Shown here: piece after piece, positions 50,331 to 61,767 of the stretch
Layout: every line of letters starts with the position of its first letter
Numbering within the stretch: position 1 is the first letter of the stretch
Program-made: the position numbers and the translations under genes
Source of the DNA: Croceibacterium_B sp035470785
GTDB lineage: Bacteria; Pseudomonadota; Alphaproteobacteria; Sphingomonadales; Sphingomonadaceae
Length of the DNA stretch: 64,000 nucleotides
Assembly (NCBI GenBank): GCA_035470785.1
Contig: DATIQN010000014.1
Coordinates: 1-64,000 of the forward strand
Direction of reading: 5' to 3'
Notes under the pieces: generated by a model
What the model was told of the DNA's origin: nothing
Database searches by the model: none
What the model saw: only the letters and a program-made list of their open reading frames with translations

Positions 50331-51562
50331 GTGGCGCGCTCCAGCACTTTCGGCGCGGTTTCCGTCAATCCCAACGTGACCAGGCAGAACAGTACGGCGA
50401 CCACCAGCAGGACCCACGGGATGACCCCAAGTCCGGCACGATCGGCAACCCATCCGACGGCTACCGGCATCAGGCCCGCGCCGAGCATTTCGCCGACCCC
50501 CGCGTTCAAGCCCATCGCCGTTCCTTTGAGATGCGGCGGGGCGGACTCGCCGGGAATGATCGCCATGATCAGCGCGCCTGTGCCAGCGCCACCCGCGCCC
50601 GTCAGCACGGTGCCTGCAAACAGCAACGGCAGCGAGCCGTGTGCAAAAGCCAGCAAAAGCACCCCGGCCATGGAAATGACGTATGCGCTGAAGATTACCG
50701 GTTTGCGGCCCACGCGATCCGACAGCATTGGCCCGATGAAGGCAAAGACCACCCCGGCCATGCCAACTCCCGTCATGATTACGCTCATGGTTCCGTTGCC
50801 AAGGCCGGCGACGTTGACGAGGTAGAGCGGACCAAAACCCAACAGGGTGGCGTACGAAGTCATATTGAGCGTCGCGAGAATCATCGAAAAGCGGATGTTG
50901 CGTACCCCCAGAAGCGGGCCGATCGCGCCCTTCGGCGTGTCGTCGGTGCGAGAGTGCGGCGGATTGCGGATAAAGAACCAGATCGCCGCGGCCATGATCA
51001 GCCCCGGAATGCCGGCAAACCAGAAGGCGTCGCGCCAGCCGTAGGCGGTGCCGATGCCGACGATGATCAACGGGCCCAGCAGGGGGATCGCCTGCAGGCC
51101 GATGGTCGAGGTCAGTCCCATCGCCAGCCCGCGCCGCTTAGCCGCCACCTCGCTGTTGACGATATGGAATGTCAGCGGCGGGAGCCCGCCTTCGGCCAGG
51201 CCCATCAGCGCGCGTGCGGCGAGAAGCGTCAGGAGCCCGACCGCCAGTCCCGAGCTGATCGAAGCGAGCGAGAAGATTACCGTTGCCACCACGAGCAGGA
51301 ACTTGCTGCGTCCGGTCAAGTCGGCAGCACGCGTGAGGCCGAAGCTCGACAGGGACCACGTCACCGCGAGCACGCCGGTGATCAGGCCGATCTGGGTATT
51401 GTCGAGCTTGAACTCGGGCTGGATCATCGGCGCGAGCAAACCGAAGGCGGTGCGGTCGAGGAACACGACCCCCAGGTTCACGCCGAGCAAACCGACTAGC
51501 ATCGCCTGGTAGCGAGAGCTGGTTAAACCACGCGATTGAGCTTGTGCTGCTACCGATGCCAT
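50327..51562 (-). CDS. MFS transporter
   Basis: A 411-residue major facilitator with about 12 helices. The conserved loop motif after helix 2 is TRAADLTGRSKFLL, and the central segment ARALMGLAEGGLPPL plus AAKRRGLAMGL resemble anion/cation symporters (ACS-like, tartrate or hexuronate type). The substrate is unknown. The frame is open 22 codons upstream, but the ATG at 51562 gives a normal short N-terminus before helix 1. Convergent with the aldo/keto reductase, with overlapping stops. Confidence 0.9.
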   Translation of the reverse strand: MASVAAQAQSRGLTSSRYQAMLVGLLGVNLGVVFLDRTAFGLLAPMIQPEFKLDNTQIGLITGVLAVTWSLSSFGLTRAADLTGRSKFLLVVATVIFSLASISSGLAVGLLTLLAARALMGLAEGGLPPLTFHIVNSEVAAKRRGLAMGLTSTIGLQAIPLLGPLIIVGIGTAYGWRDAFWFAGIPGLIMAAAIWFFIRNPPHSRTDDTPKGAIGPLLGVRNIRFSMILATLNMTSYATLLGFGPLYLVNVAGLGNGTMSVIMTGVGMAGVVFAFIGPMLSDRVGRKPVIFSAYVISMAGVLLLAFAHGSLPLLFAGTVLTGAGGAGTGALIMAIIPGESAPPHLKGTAMGLNAGVGEMLGAGLMPVAVGWVADRAGLGVIPWVLLVVAVLFCLVTLGLTETAPKVLERAT

Positions 51563-51694
51563 TCGCCCTCTCCCCAGACGGCCCCACTCGAATGTCCAGC
51601 AGCCTAGCACGCTTGCGGCCCATGGCATCTGTTTATTGGCGGCGGGTCTCGACCGGAATTCACCGATGCGGCAAAGCAGCGGTGAGGGTCGGAG

Positions 51695-52517
51695 GTGGGT
51701 TGGCGAATACGTAGCGATCGGCGGACGTTCATACGGGCCACTGCGGCGTTATGGGCAGGGACGACGCTGCCGCTCGCTACTCAAGGGGCCGCGCTGGCGG
51801 GCGGTGATTGGCACGCGCTTGCCGAAGACGTGAAGGCCGAGATGGCCTGGGCCTGTGACAATTACCGAGAGCTTGCCTGGGGCAAGGACGAAATCAAGCC
51901 GGTCAGCGGTACATATTCCAGCTTTCCGTTGAAGGGTCATCATCTCGGTTTGAACCTGATCGAAGCGCTCGACACGCTGTGGTTGATGGGGCTGGACGAT
52001 CGTTTCGTTGACGTCGATTTCGAGACCGGCAAGATAGTCTCGAGCGAGCAGGACGAACTCGCCTCGTTCTACGGCGGGCTGCTGGCGCAGGGCGGCGAAC
52101 GCGAGCTCGGGGCCGACTACACCCAGAGCAGGATGAAGGTGCAGGATCGCTGCGGCATCCTCCCTGAAGCCTATGATTACGCCGCCGCGCTGCCGACCCA
52201 GAAAGGCAACGCGTTGCGCCCGGAGCTGGCGGACTCCGCCTTCACCATCTGGCTCCTCGACCGCAATCCGAGGTGGCGCGAACTCGGCCGCGCGCACTTT
52301 CGAAGCGATGAAGCGCTGGAACAAGGCCGCGCACGGCTACACCGACCTGGCCGACGTCACCGCCGATCCCAAGGTCGAGGCCGATCATTGCCCGGGTGAC
52401 TGGTGGTCGGAGCAGATGAAGTATTATTACCTGCTGTTCGCCGATACACCGCGCTTCGACTACTCGAAGAATTACCTCTCGACCGAAGGCAACGTTCTGC
52501 GCGGCTTCAGGCGCTGA
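51695..52517 (+). pseudogene. glycoside hydrolase family 47 (alpha-mannosidase) remnant
   Basis: The sequence starts with a twin-arginine-like signal (DRRTFIRATAALWAGTT) and the GH47 N-terminal core (YRELAWGKDEIKPVSG, then LGLNLIEALDTLWLMGLDDRF). It then jumps to the C-terminal third (DELASFYGGLLAQGG, LRPELADSAFTIWLL). Roughly 200 residues that lie between these parts in full GH47 enzymes are missing. A further frameshift occurs at the TTT at 52298-52300, where removing one T restores FEAMKRWNKAAHGY and the ending WWSEQMKYYYLLFAD to STEGNVLRGF. GTG start at 51695. It converges on and overlaps the GMC oxidoreductase gene by 11 bases. Almost surely not an active mannosidase. Confidence 0.85.
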
Positions 52518-54138
52518 TCGCCCGATCGGGCGGCAGGACGCGACCGAGGATCCGGTCGGCCGCCTTCTCGCCGATCATCATGCAGGCAAGATTGGGGTTG
52601 CCGCGGGGCAGAGAGGGCATGATCGAGGCATCGACCACTCGCAAGCCATCGATCCCGCGCACGCGCAGCTGGGCGTCGACGACGGCCTGAGCATCGGCGC
52701 CCATCCGGCATGAGCCTGCCGGATGCGCCCGGTGTGTCGCAGTCTTGCGGACATGCTCGGCTATGTCCGCGTCGGACTCGACATCGGCCCCGGGAAGGTT
52801 CTCCCGCGCGATCAGCTCGCGCAGCGGACTCTGCGCGTAGATGTCGCGGCTGAGGCGGATCGAGCGGACCATGCCCTCCATGTCCCCCGGTTCGCCAAAT
52901 AGGTTGAGGAAGATCCGCGGCGGATCGCGCGGGTCGGCTGAACGCAACTTCACCCATCCCCGCGATTTCAGCGGCAAATAGCCTGTGCGGACCGACAGGC
53001 GGGACACAGGTCTGCGCTGGACTCCCGGAACCCACAGCCGCGCGTCGCCGCTCAGCGGCAGGCACATCATCTGCATGTCCGGCCGGTCGAGCCCCTCAGT
53101 CGAGCGGGCGAAGATGTTGGCGACCGTGCCGGTGTAGGCGAATGGGCCCTCCTTGCGCGCGAACCATCGCAAGGCGGCAAGAGCCGCGCGGTCGGCGCGC
53201 AGGTGGCGCGTTAGCCCTTCGTCGCCTTTGAGATCGAACTCGTTGATGACGACGGGGTGGTCGGCAAGGTCGCGGCCCACGCCGGGCAGATCATGGACCG
53301 GATCGATGCCGACGGCGCGCAATTCATCCGCCGAACCGATTCCCGACAGCAGCAGGGTCTGAGGCGAGCCATAGGCACCCGCCGAGAGGATGACCTCCTC
53401 ATTGGCGATCACCGTGAGCAACTGGCCGCGCCGGACATACTGCACGCCGATCGCTCGGCCGCCGCGAACGACGATGCGCTGGACCAGCGCATCGGTCTCG
53501 ATGGTCAGATTGGCGCGGTCCCTCGCCGGGTGAAGGTAAGCCCTTGCCGAGCTCACCCGGCGACCTTGGTAAACGGTCGATTCCATCCGCGAGATGCCGT
53601 CCTGCTCGGGCCCATTAGGATCGTCGCAATAGGGGATGCCGGCTGCGTGGGCGGCGGCGAGGAGCGGCTCCCACAGTAGTTCGAGCCCTTCCATCCGCGA
53701 AATGTGCACCGGGCCGTCGCCGCCATGGTACGGGCCTGCGCCGCGCCAGTGTGACTCCAGTCGCCTGAAATATGGCAGCACCTCAGCATGGCTCCAACCC
53801 GGCAGACCTCGCGCCGCCCACTCGTCGAAGTCGCGCCGGTTGCCGCGAATGGCGATCATGGCGTTTATGGAAGATGTGCCGCCAAGCGTGCGCCCGCGCG
53901 GTATGGCCAAGCGGCGGAAATTAAGGCCCGGCTCGGGCTCAGACTCGAATTGCCAGGTGCCGATACGCCCCAGCGCCACGCGCGGGAACGCCAGCGGCAT
54001 CAGCTGCAGCGGATGCCGGTCGCCCGGCCCCGCTTCGAGCAACAGCACCGAAACGCTCGGGTCCTCGCTTAGCCGAGCGGCCACTACCGCGCCCGACGAG
54101 CCAGCGCCGATGACGATGAAATCGTAGCCTGCGGTCAT
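52507..54138 (-). CDS. GMC family oxidoreductase (choline dehydrogenase-like)
   Basis: A 543-residue FAD-dependent oxidoreductase. The dinucleotide fold is DFIVIGAGSSGAVVAARLSE at residues 6-25. GMC signature segments include RGRTLGGTSSINAMIAIRG and VILSAGAYGSPQTLLLSGIG. The active-site pair is His in the HPAGSCRMG segment and Asn in RGNPNLACMM. The primary alcohol substrate is unknown. It is directly preceded by, and overlaps by four bases (ATGA), a membrane-bound winged-helix regulator, implying coupled synthesis. Confidence 0.92.
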   Translation of the reverse strand: MTAGYDFIVIGAGSSGAVVAARLSEDPSVSVLLLEAGPGDRHPLQLMPLAFPRVALGRIGTWQFESEPEPGLNFRRLAIPRGRTLGGTSSINAMIAIRGNRRDFDEWAARGLPGWSHAEVLPYFRRLESHWRGAGPYHGGDGPVHISRMEGLELLWEPLLAAAHAAGIPYCDDPNGPEQDGISRMESTVYQGRRVSSARAYLHPARDRANLTIETDALVQRIVVRGGRAIGVQYVRRGQLLTVIANEEVILSAGAYGSPQTLLLSGIGSADELRAVGIDPVHDLPGVGRDLADHPVVINEFDLKGDEGLTRHLRADRAALAALRWFARKEGPFAYTGTVANIFARSTEGLDRPDMQMMCLPLSGDARLWVPGVQRRPVSRLSVRTGYLPLKSRGWVKLRSADPRDPPRIFLNLFGEPGDMEGMVRSIRLSRDIYAQSPLRELIARENLPGADVESDADIAEHVRKTATHRAHPAGSCRMGADAQAVVDAQLRVRGIDGLRVVDASIMPSLPRGNPNLACMMIGEKAADRILGRVLPPDRAISA

Positions 54139-55172
54139 CGGCGATGTTGCCGGGCGAACGTCAGCGCGCCGACCACACCGGCGCCAAACACCGCGCCTTC
54201 GATCGCGCCGGTGACGACCTGGCTCACGGGGCCGAACTTTCGCTCGCCAAGGAGACGAGCGATCGAGCCTATGTGGACGTGCGAATCCGGGAATTCCCGC
54301 GCGAGTAAGTCGAGGCTGCCGCCTAGCAAGTGACCGCCGAGCACGGGAACCAGTGCGCCGGCAAGTCCACCGGTCAGGCCGCCGTAGAGGACGCTACGGC
54401 TGATCCGCGTGGTGTCGCGCGCAAGCCAAGCCCCGAGGCCCAACGCCGCGCCCAGCAGCGTTCCCTCGGGCGCACCCGTCATGTTCGCCGGCGCATGGCC
54501 GAACAACAAGTTGAACGCGTCGATTCCGAGTAACTTCGCCAATCCGCCGACAACGATTCCGCCGACCATTCCGCCGAACGCTGGCCACTGCCATTTTGAA
54601 CTGGGCACGAAGGCCGCGCCGGCGATTCCGAACCCGACACCCGCGCCGCCGATCAGGCCGAGCCCGCAAGTCAGCGCCATTAGCACCAGCAACAAGGTTG
54701 TTGCACCCATTGGCTGGGCTGTTGCCGCGAACGCATAAAGCAAGCCACCCATCAAGCCGGCCAGACCGCCGCCGACCGCTGCGGCCGCGCCAGTCAACCA
54801 GAAGGCTTGCCAACGGCTGGATACTGTCGGCAGGCCGTATTCGGGCGCCGGGTCGATCCGCTCGACCGCCGCGATGAAGCGATAGCCGTGCTTGGGTACC
54901 GTTTCGATAAATCGCGGGCTCAACGCGTCGTCACCGAGCTGGCGACGCAGGGTCTTGATGCATTGCGTCAGCGCTTCGTCGGTGACCGGCACTCCGCGCC
55001 AGACCTCTTCCATGAAGCGGTCTTTCGAAACCAGCTTTCCCTGCTCGCTGAGCAGGAGCGCCAGCGCGTCGAAATAGCGGCTGCTCAGCTCGACCGGTTC
55101 GCCCGCTCGGCGCAGCCGCCGGTCGCCGTGGTCGAGCGCGAAATTCTCGAAGGCGAAGATCCCTGGAACCAT
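54135..55172 (-). CDS. membrane-embedded winged-helix transcriptional regulator
   Basis: A 345-residue protein. Residues 1 to about 105 form an OmpR/CadC-type winged helix (FDALALLLSEQGKLVSKDRF, then IKTLRRQLGDD and FIETVPKHGYRFIAAV). From about residue 120 a very Gly/Ala-rich integral membrane domain with six to eight helices and repeated GG motifs follows. It differs from ToxR/CadC, which have one helix and a periplasmic sensor. The start at ATG 55172 lies next to a 151-base upstream gap. It is coupled to the GMC oxidoreductase gene, which may be its target. Confidence 0.83.
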   Translation of the reverse strand: MVPGIFAFENFALDHGDRRLRRAGEPVELSSRYFDALALLLSEQGKLVSKDRFMEEVWRGVPVTDEALTQCIKTLRRQLGDDALSPRFIETVPKHGYRFIAAVERIDPAPEYGLPTVSSRWQAFWLTGAAAAVGGGLAGLMGGLLYAFAATAQPMGATTLLLVLMALTCGLGLIGGAGVGFGIAGAAFVPSSKWQWPAFGGMVGGIVVGGLAKLLGIDAFNLLFGHAPANMTGAPEGTLLGAALGLGAWLARDTTRISRSVLYGGLTGGLAGALVPVLGGHLLGGSLDLLAREFPDSHVHIGSIARLLGERKFGPVSQVVTGAIEGAVFGAGVVGALTFARQHRR

Positions 55173-55323
55173 GTCAGCGAATTCTCAGCACTTGCACATG
55201 GCTCTGCTCGCTCCCGGGTGCAGGGGTAAGCCCGCATCGCACAAAGAGGCAAGAGCATGTAGGCCTTGGCTCACCGATATCGACACGCCGGGCGCTTCGC
55301 GCTGGACCGTTGGGATAAGGGTT

Positions 55324-57111
55324 CTAGCCGCGCGGCTTCCTGTCCGAATAGGTCTTTGGCGGGCGGTTCGCGTTTCCGGGATGCTTGCCCTTGGGCGGGC
55401 CCTTGCGGTGGACCTTTGCCTTGCCGCGAGGCGGGCCGTCGCCGTGGCCTCGCCCGGGCGCGCCATCGCGGCGGTTTTGCCGCGCCGTATCGCGCGGGCC
55501 GCTTTCCGATGGTTCGATTAGCAGGCTTTCCTCGCCCGCCGCTAGTTCGGCGGCCGCAGTTCGTTTCAGCGCATCGGCAAACTTGCCCGAGATGGGGCGC
55601 GGGATCTGGACGAATGATTCTTCGGGCCCGATGCGAATCGCGCCGATCTCGTTGCGGGTGATATGCCCGCGGCGGCAGAGGATCGGCAGAATCCAGCGTG
55701 GATCGGCGTTCTGTTTCCGACCAATGGCCAGCCGGAACCACACGGTGTCTTCGAAGCCCGGCCGGTGGCGTTCCTTCTGCGCTGCTTCGCGCGCCGCGGG
55801 CGTGTTCGGGATCAGCTCTTCCGGCTGCGGCATCGCGGCGCGGTGGGCGTGGACCAGCGCGGCGGCGATGTCTTCAGGACTCTGCTCGGCCATCAGGAGC
55901 GACGCCAGCTCGCGGTCTTCGTCGTCGAACTCGACGGCTTCCAGCAGGTTCGCCAGCAGCCGGCCGCGATCCTGCGCGCGAATGGCCTCGGGCGTCGGCG
56001 CGTCGATCCATTCGGCCTCGATCCGCGCGTCGCGGAGCATCGATTCGACGCGGCGCCGGCGCGGGTAGGGCACAACGATGACGGCGGTGCCCTTCTTGCC
56101 CGCCCGACCAGTCCGGCCCGAGCGGTGCTGCAGTACCTCGGCGTCGCGCGGAATTTCGACGTGGATCACCAGGCTCAGGCTCGGCAAGTCGATGCCGCGC
56201 GCGGCGACGTCGGTGGCCACGCAGACCCGCGCGCGCCGGTCGCGCAGCGCCTGCATCGCCTGGTTGCGTTCCGCCTGCGAATGCTCGCCCGATAAAGCGA
56301 CAACCCCGAAGCCGCGCTCCTGCAAGGTGGCGTGCAAGTGGCGCACATTGTCGCGCGTGGCGCAGAACAGCATCGCCGTTTCCGCTTCGTGGAAGCGCAA
56401 CAGGTTCACCACGGCATTTTCGATTTCCGACGGCGAGACGGTTACCGCCTGGTAGGCGATATCGCCGTGTCCGCGATCGTCGCCAACGGTGGAGATACGC
56501 TGAGCATCGCGCTGGTAGCGCTTGGCCAGCGTGACGATCGGGCGCGGCAGGGTCGCCGAGAACAGCAATGTACGGCGGCCGTCTGGCGTCGCGTCGAGGA
56601 TTTCCTCGAGCTCTTCGCGAAAGCCCATGTCGAGCATCTCGTCGGCCTCGTCGAGGACCACGGCCTTGAGCGCCGAGAGGTCGAGCGTGCCGCGTTCGAG
56701 ATGGTCGCGCAGGCGGCCCGGTGTGCCGACGACGATGTGCGTGCCATAGCCGAGGCTGCGCCGTTCCTTCGATGCATCCATCCCGCCGACGCAAGTCGTG
56801 ATCCGCGCCCCGGCACCGGAATAGAGCCAGATGAGCTCGCGGCTGACTTGCAACGCCAGCTCACGTGTCGGCGCGACGACAAGCGCGAGCGGTTTGGCCG
56901 CCGGTGACGTGACCCCGCTGTCGTTAAGCAGTTCGCTCGCCATGGCGAGGCCAAAGGCGACGGTCTTGCCGGAACCCGTCTGTGCCGAGACGATCAGGTC
57001 CCGTCCGGCGGCTTCGGGCTGAAGCACCGCGGCCTGGACCGGCGTGAGTTCGGTGTAGCCACGGCCCGAAAGCGCGGCGGAAAGGTGGGGAGGAAGGCTG
57101 GAGAAAGGCAT
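55324..57111 (-). CDS. DEAD/DEAH box RNA helicase
   Basis: A 595-residue RNA helicase. Motif I is AQTGSGKT near residue 42, Ia PTRELALQ, II DEADEML, III SATL, and VI HRSGRTGRAGKKG. A C-terminal DbpA-type RNA-binding region follows, then an Arg/Lys/Gly-rich basic tail of about 70 residues. It resembles CsdA/DbpA class helicases active in ribosome assembly or RNA decay. The frame is open 35 codons upstream; ATG 57111 gives the normal start of the Q-motif region (GYTELTPVQAAVLQ). Confidence 0.92.
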   Translation of the reverse strand: MPFSSLPPHLSAALSGRGYTELTPVQAAVLQPEAAGRDLIVSAQTGSGKTVAFGLAMASELLNDSGVTSPAAKPLALVVAPTRELALQVSRELIWLYSGAGARITTCVGGMDASKERRSLGYGTHIVVGTPGRLRDHLERGTLDLSALKAVVLDEADEMLDMGFREELEEILDATPDGRRTLLFSATLPRPIVTLAKRYQRDAQRISTVGDDRGHGDIAYQAVTVSPSEIENAVVNLLRFHEAETAMLFCATRDNVRHLHATLQERGFGVVALSGEHSQAERNQAMQALRDRRARVCVATDVAARGIDLPSLSLVIHVEIPRDAEVLQHRSGRTGRAGKKGTAVIVVPYPRRRRVESMLRDARIEAEWIDAPTPEAIRAQDRGRLLANLLEAVEFDDEDRELASLLMAEQSPEDIAAALVHAHRAAMPQPEELIPNTPAAREAAQKERHRPGFEDTVWFRLAIGRKQNADPRWILPILCRRGHITRNEIGAIRIGPEESFVQIPRPISGKFADALKRTAAAELAAGEESLLIEPSESGPRDTARQNRRDGAPGRGHGDGPPRGKAKVHRKGPPKGKHPGNANRPPKTYSDRKPRG

Positions 57112-57241
57112 AGCGCTCGGTTCTGGGTTGCCGGCGCACAATTGCGGCGGGGCAAGGAAATAGACTGATGGCCGGCACCCGCAGAGGCGGGCGGGCAAGC
57201 GATCAAGCGAAAACACTTTGACGAGCCGCGGCCCGCCGGGA

Positions 57242-59278
<2,037 letters not shown>

Positions 59279-59286
59279 CGCTGTGC

Positions 59287-61164
59287 TTATTCCGTTTCCT
59301 GTTCGCGGGCATCTGCAGGAGAGCCCGTGTCATTGTATTCCAACGCCGGTCCGGCCGCGCGTTTCCGGGCCATCTGCCCGAGTCGCACCTCGATTTCCAG
59401 CTTTCGTTTGCGCAGCCGCTGCTGCTCGGCGAAAGCGCCTTCCGGATCGGCGTCAAAGCGCGCCGTCGCCTCGGCAATCGCCGCCTCGAGCGCCGGCCGT
59501 TCGACCAGCAAGGTAACCGCTTCGGCCAGGTCTTCGCGCGCTTCTTGCGGATCGGTGCCTTCTGCGAGGAAGGAAAAATGGGTGCTGTCCGGCGGCGTTA
59601 CGATGGCCTTGAGCGCAGATATGGGGCCTTTGCCGCCTGCTTCAAGCGCCTCGGATGCGTCGAGTAGGGCGTCGATCGCCCGGGCGGTTTTCCCGGCAGC
59701 GCTGGCCAGGCGGGCGAGCGCTTCGGCATGGCGGGCGATTTCCTCCGGATGGCGGGCGAGGCCGGCGAGCACGGCTTGCGTCAGGTGATCGCGCGCGCCG
59801 CTGCGCAGGCGGCGCAACTCGCCGGTGTCGCTGGGGGCGGTCGAGCGCTTGTCTGACAGCTTTGCGCGCCAGTCCTTGCGAGGCACGAATTCGCGCTTGG
59901 GGAAAGCGAAGGCGGAGAACCGGTCGCCCAAGTCGCGCCGGTAAAGCGCGCGGATCTCAGGATGCTGGATGCTGTCGGCATGGGCCATAAGCCGTTCCTT
60001 GAGCCCGGCCTTGTCCTCGGGTGAGCGCAGCGGCAGCGCGTTGCTTTCGTGACGCCACAGCGTCTCGAGCAGGCTTTGCGGCTCGGCCAGAAGCCGGTCC
60101 ATGCCCGCGCGCCCGTCCTTGCGGATCAGATCATCGGGATCGAGGCCGGCGGGCATGAGCAGGAAGTTGAGCGAGTGACCCGGACGGAGAAGCGGCAAAG
60201 CGCGCACGGCGGCGCGCATGGCAGCGCGCTGTCCCGCCGCGTCGCCATCGAAGCACAGGATCGGCACGTCGGCGAGGCGCCAAAGCAGCTCGATTTGCCG
60301 CTCGGTCAGCGCGGTGCCCATCGGCGCGACGGCCTCCTCGATTCCCGCCGCGGCGAGCGCGATCACGTCCATGTAGCCTTCGACCACCACGATCCGGCCG
60401 CTCTTGCGCGAGGCCGGGCCGGCCCGGTGCAGGTTGTACAGCGTTCGTCCCTTGTCGAATAAGGGAGTATCAGGAGAATTCAAGTACTTGGGCGCATCTA
60501 TTTTGCCGCTTTCTAGGATGCGTCCGCCAAAAGCAATGACCCTCCCTCGGGCGTCATGGATGGGCAACATCAGTCGTCCGCGAAAGCGATCGTACGGTTC
60601 TTTCTCGTCGACCGAGATCAACAGGCCGGCCTCGACCAGCATCGGTTCCGGATACTGCGATAGCGCCTTCTTGAGCGCGTTGCGCCCCTCGGGCGCATAG
60701 CCGAACCCGAAGCGCTCGATCGTATGGCCGTCGAAGCGCCGTGAAGTCAGATATTCGCGGGCCTTTCGACCTTCATCGCCCAAAAGGTTGTTTTTGAACC
60801 ATTCCTGCGCCGACGCCATGACGTCATGTAACCCTGCGCGGCGTTCCGCTTGCTCGGCATCGCGCGGATCGGCGCGGGGAACTTCCATGCCGGCTTCCGA
60901 CGCCAGTTCCTTCACCGCATCCATGAACGCAAGGCCGCGCTGGTCGGTCATCCAGCGGATGACGTCACCATGCGCGCCGCAGCCGAAGCAATGGTAGAAG
61001 CCCTTCTCGTCGTTGACGGTGAAGCTCGGCGTCTTTTCGTTGTGGAACGGGCAGCAGGCTTTCCACTCGCGCCCGGCCTTCTGCAGCTTGGTCGTGCGCA
61101 TGATTACGCTCGACAGCGTCACCCGCGCGCGCAGTTCGTCCAGCCATTGGGGGGTGAGGGCCAT
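59287..61164 (-). CDS. dnaG: DNA primase DnaG
   Basis: A 625-residue primase that makes RNA primers for replication. The N-terminal zinc site is CCPFHNEKTPS and YHCFGCGAHGD, followed by the RNA polymerase (TOPRIM) core (VVVEGYMDVIAL and CFDGDAAGQRAA). A C-terminal helicase-binding part follows. The frame is open 60 codons upstream, but that part is antisense to a convergent gene and not protein-like; ATG 61164 gives the standard start MALTPQWLDELRARV. It precedes rpoD in an operon. Confidence 0.96.
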   Translation of the reverse strand: MALTPQWLDELRARVTLSSVIMRTTKLQKAGREWKACCPFHNEKTPSFTVNDEKGFYHCFGCGAHGDVIRWMTDQRGLAFMDAVKELASEAGMEVPRADPRDAEQAERRAGLHDVMASAQEWFKNNLLGDEGRKAREYLTSRRFDGHTIERFGFGYAPEGRNALKKALSQYPEPMLVEAGLLISVDEKEPYDRFRGRLMLPIHDARGRVIAFGGRILESGKIDAPKYLNSPDTPLFDKGRTLYNLHRAGPASRKSGRIVVVEGYMDVIALAAAGIEEAVAPMGTALTERQIELLWRLADVPILCFDGDAAGQRAAMRAAVRALPLLRPGHSLNFLLMPAGLDPDDLIRKDGRAGMDRLLAEPQSLLETLWRHESNALPLRSPEDKAGLKERLMAHADSIQHPEIRALYRRDLGDRFSAFAFPKREFVPRKDWRAKLSDKRSTAPSDTGELRRLRSGARDHLTQAVLAGLARHPEEIARHAEALARLASAAGKTARAIDALLDASEALEAGGKGPISALKAIVTPPDSTHFSFLAEGTDPQEAREDLAEAVTLLVERPALEAAIAEATARFDADPEGAFAEQQRLRKRKLEIEVRLGQMARKRAAGPALEYNDTGSPADAREQETE

Positions 61165-61284
61165 GGTCGCAGTGTAAGCCGGATGGCCGTGCCGCTCAAA
61201 CCCGCGTTCGGGCGAATTCAGGTGAGAAAGACGGCAAAACCTGTATCCGCGTACCAGGGGTCGCCCCCGAGGGGAGACCGACCC

Positions 61285-61767
61285 ATGCTCCGATCCACAT
61301 TTCTTGCAACCGCCGCACTCTGCACCCTGCTTGGCGCATGCCAACTCGGCTCAACGCCTCCGACCGCTGAGGCCACTCAGGCCCCGGTGACCGAAGGCGA
61401 GGCGGGGAAAGCCTTCGATGCGACAATCGCGGTGTGGCAGTCGATGGATGCGGCCAAGATCAAGGCCTTGTACGCGCCAGACGTGGCCGGCTTCGACTTC
61501 GTCGGGCCGCTGGTCACCGATCGCGCGACATGGGACAAGAACCAGGACGCTTTTGCCGCGGCCAAGATCGACAAGCTCGTTATCAAGGCCAAGAAGATCC
61601 AGCTCCTCGGCCCGGATGCATTTGTCGTCAGCTCCTACGGCGACGACACGAGCTCGAGCGCGAAGAGCAGCGCCACTTTCCGCTGCACCGACGTTTACAA
61701 GCGCGATGCGGGCGGCAGCTGGCTGGTCGTCAACGAGAACTGCTCGTCAGCGCCGCACGCCGGTTGA
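61285..61767 (+). CDS. NTF2/SnoaL-like lipoprotein, hypothetical
   Basis: A 160-residue exported lipoprotein. The signal ends in LLGAC at residues 15-19, with the lipobox cysteine at 19. After a short Thr/Ala-rich linker the protein has the pattern of an SnoaL/DUF4440 domain: an initial helix (FDATIAVWQSMDAAKIKALYA), then the ATWDKNQDAFAAAKIDKLVI segment and a final beta sheet. Function unknown. ATG 61285 begins the signal peptide and has GGGGAG upstream. Its end overlaps the convergent lipoprotein gene by 21 bases. Confidence 0.8.
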   Translation: MLRSTFLATAALCTLLGACQLGSTPPTAEATQAPVTEGEAGKAFDATIAVWQSMDAAKIKALYAPDVAGFDFVGPLVTDRATWDKNQDAFAAAKIDKLVIKAKKIQLLGPDAFVVSSYGDDTSSSAKSSATFRCTDVYKRDAGGSWLVVNENCSSAPHAG

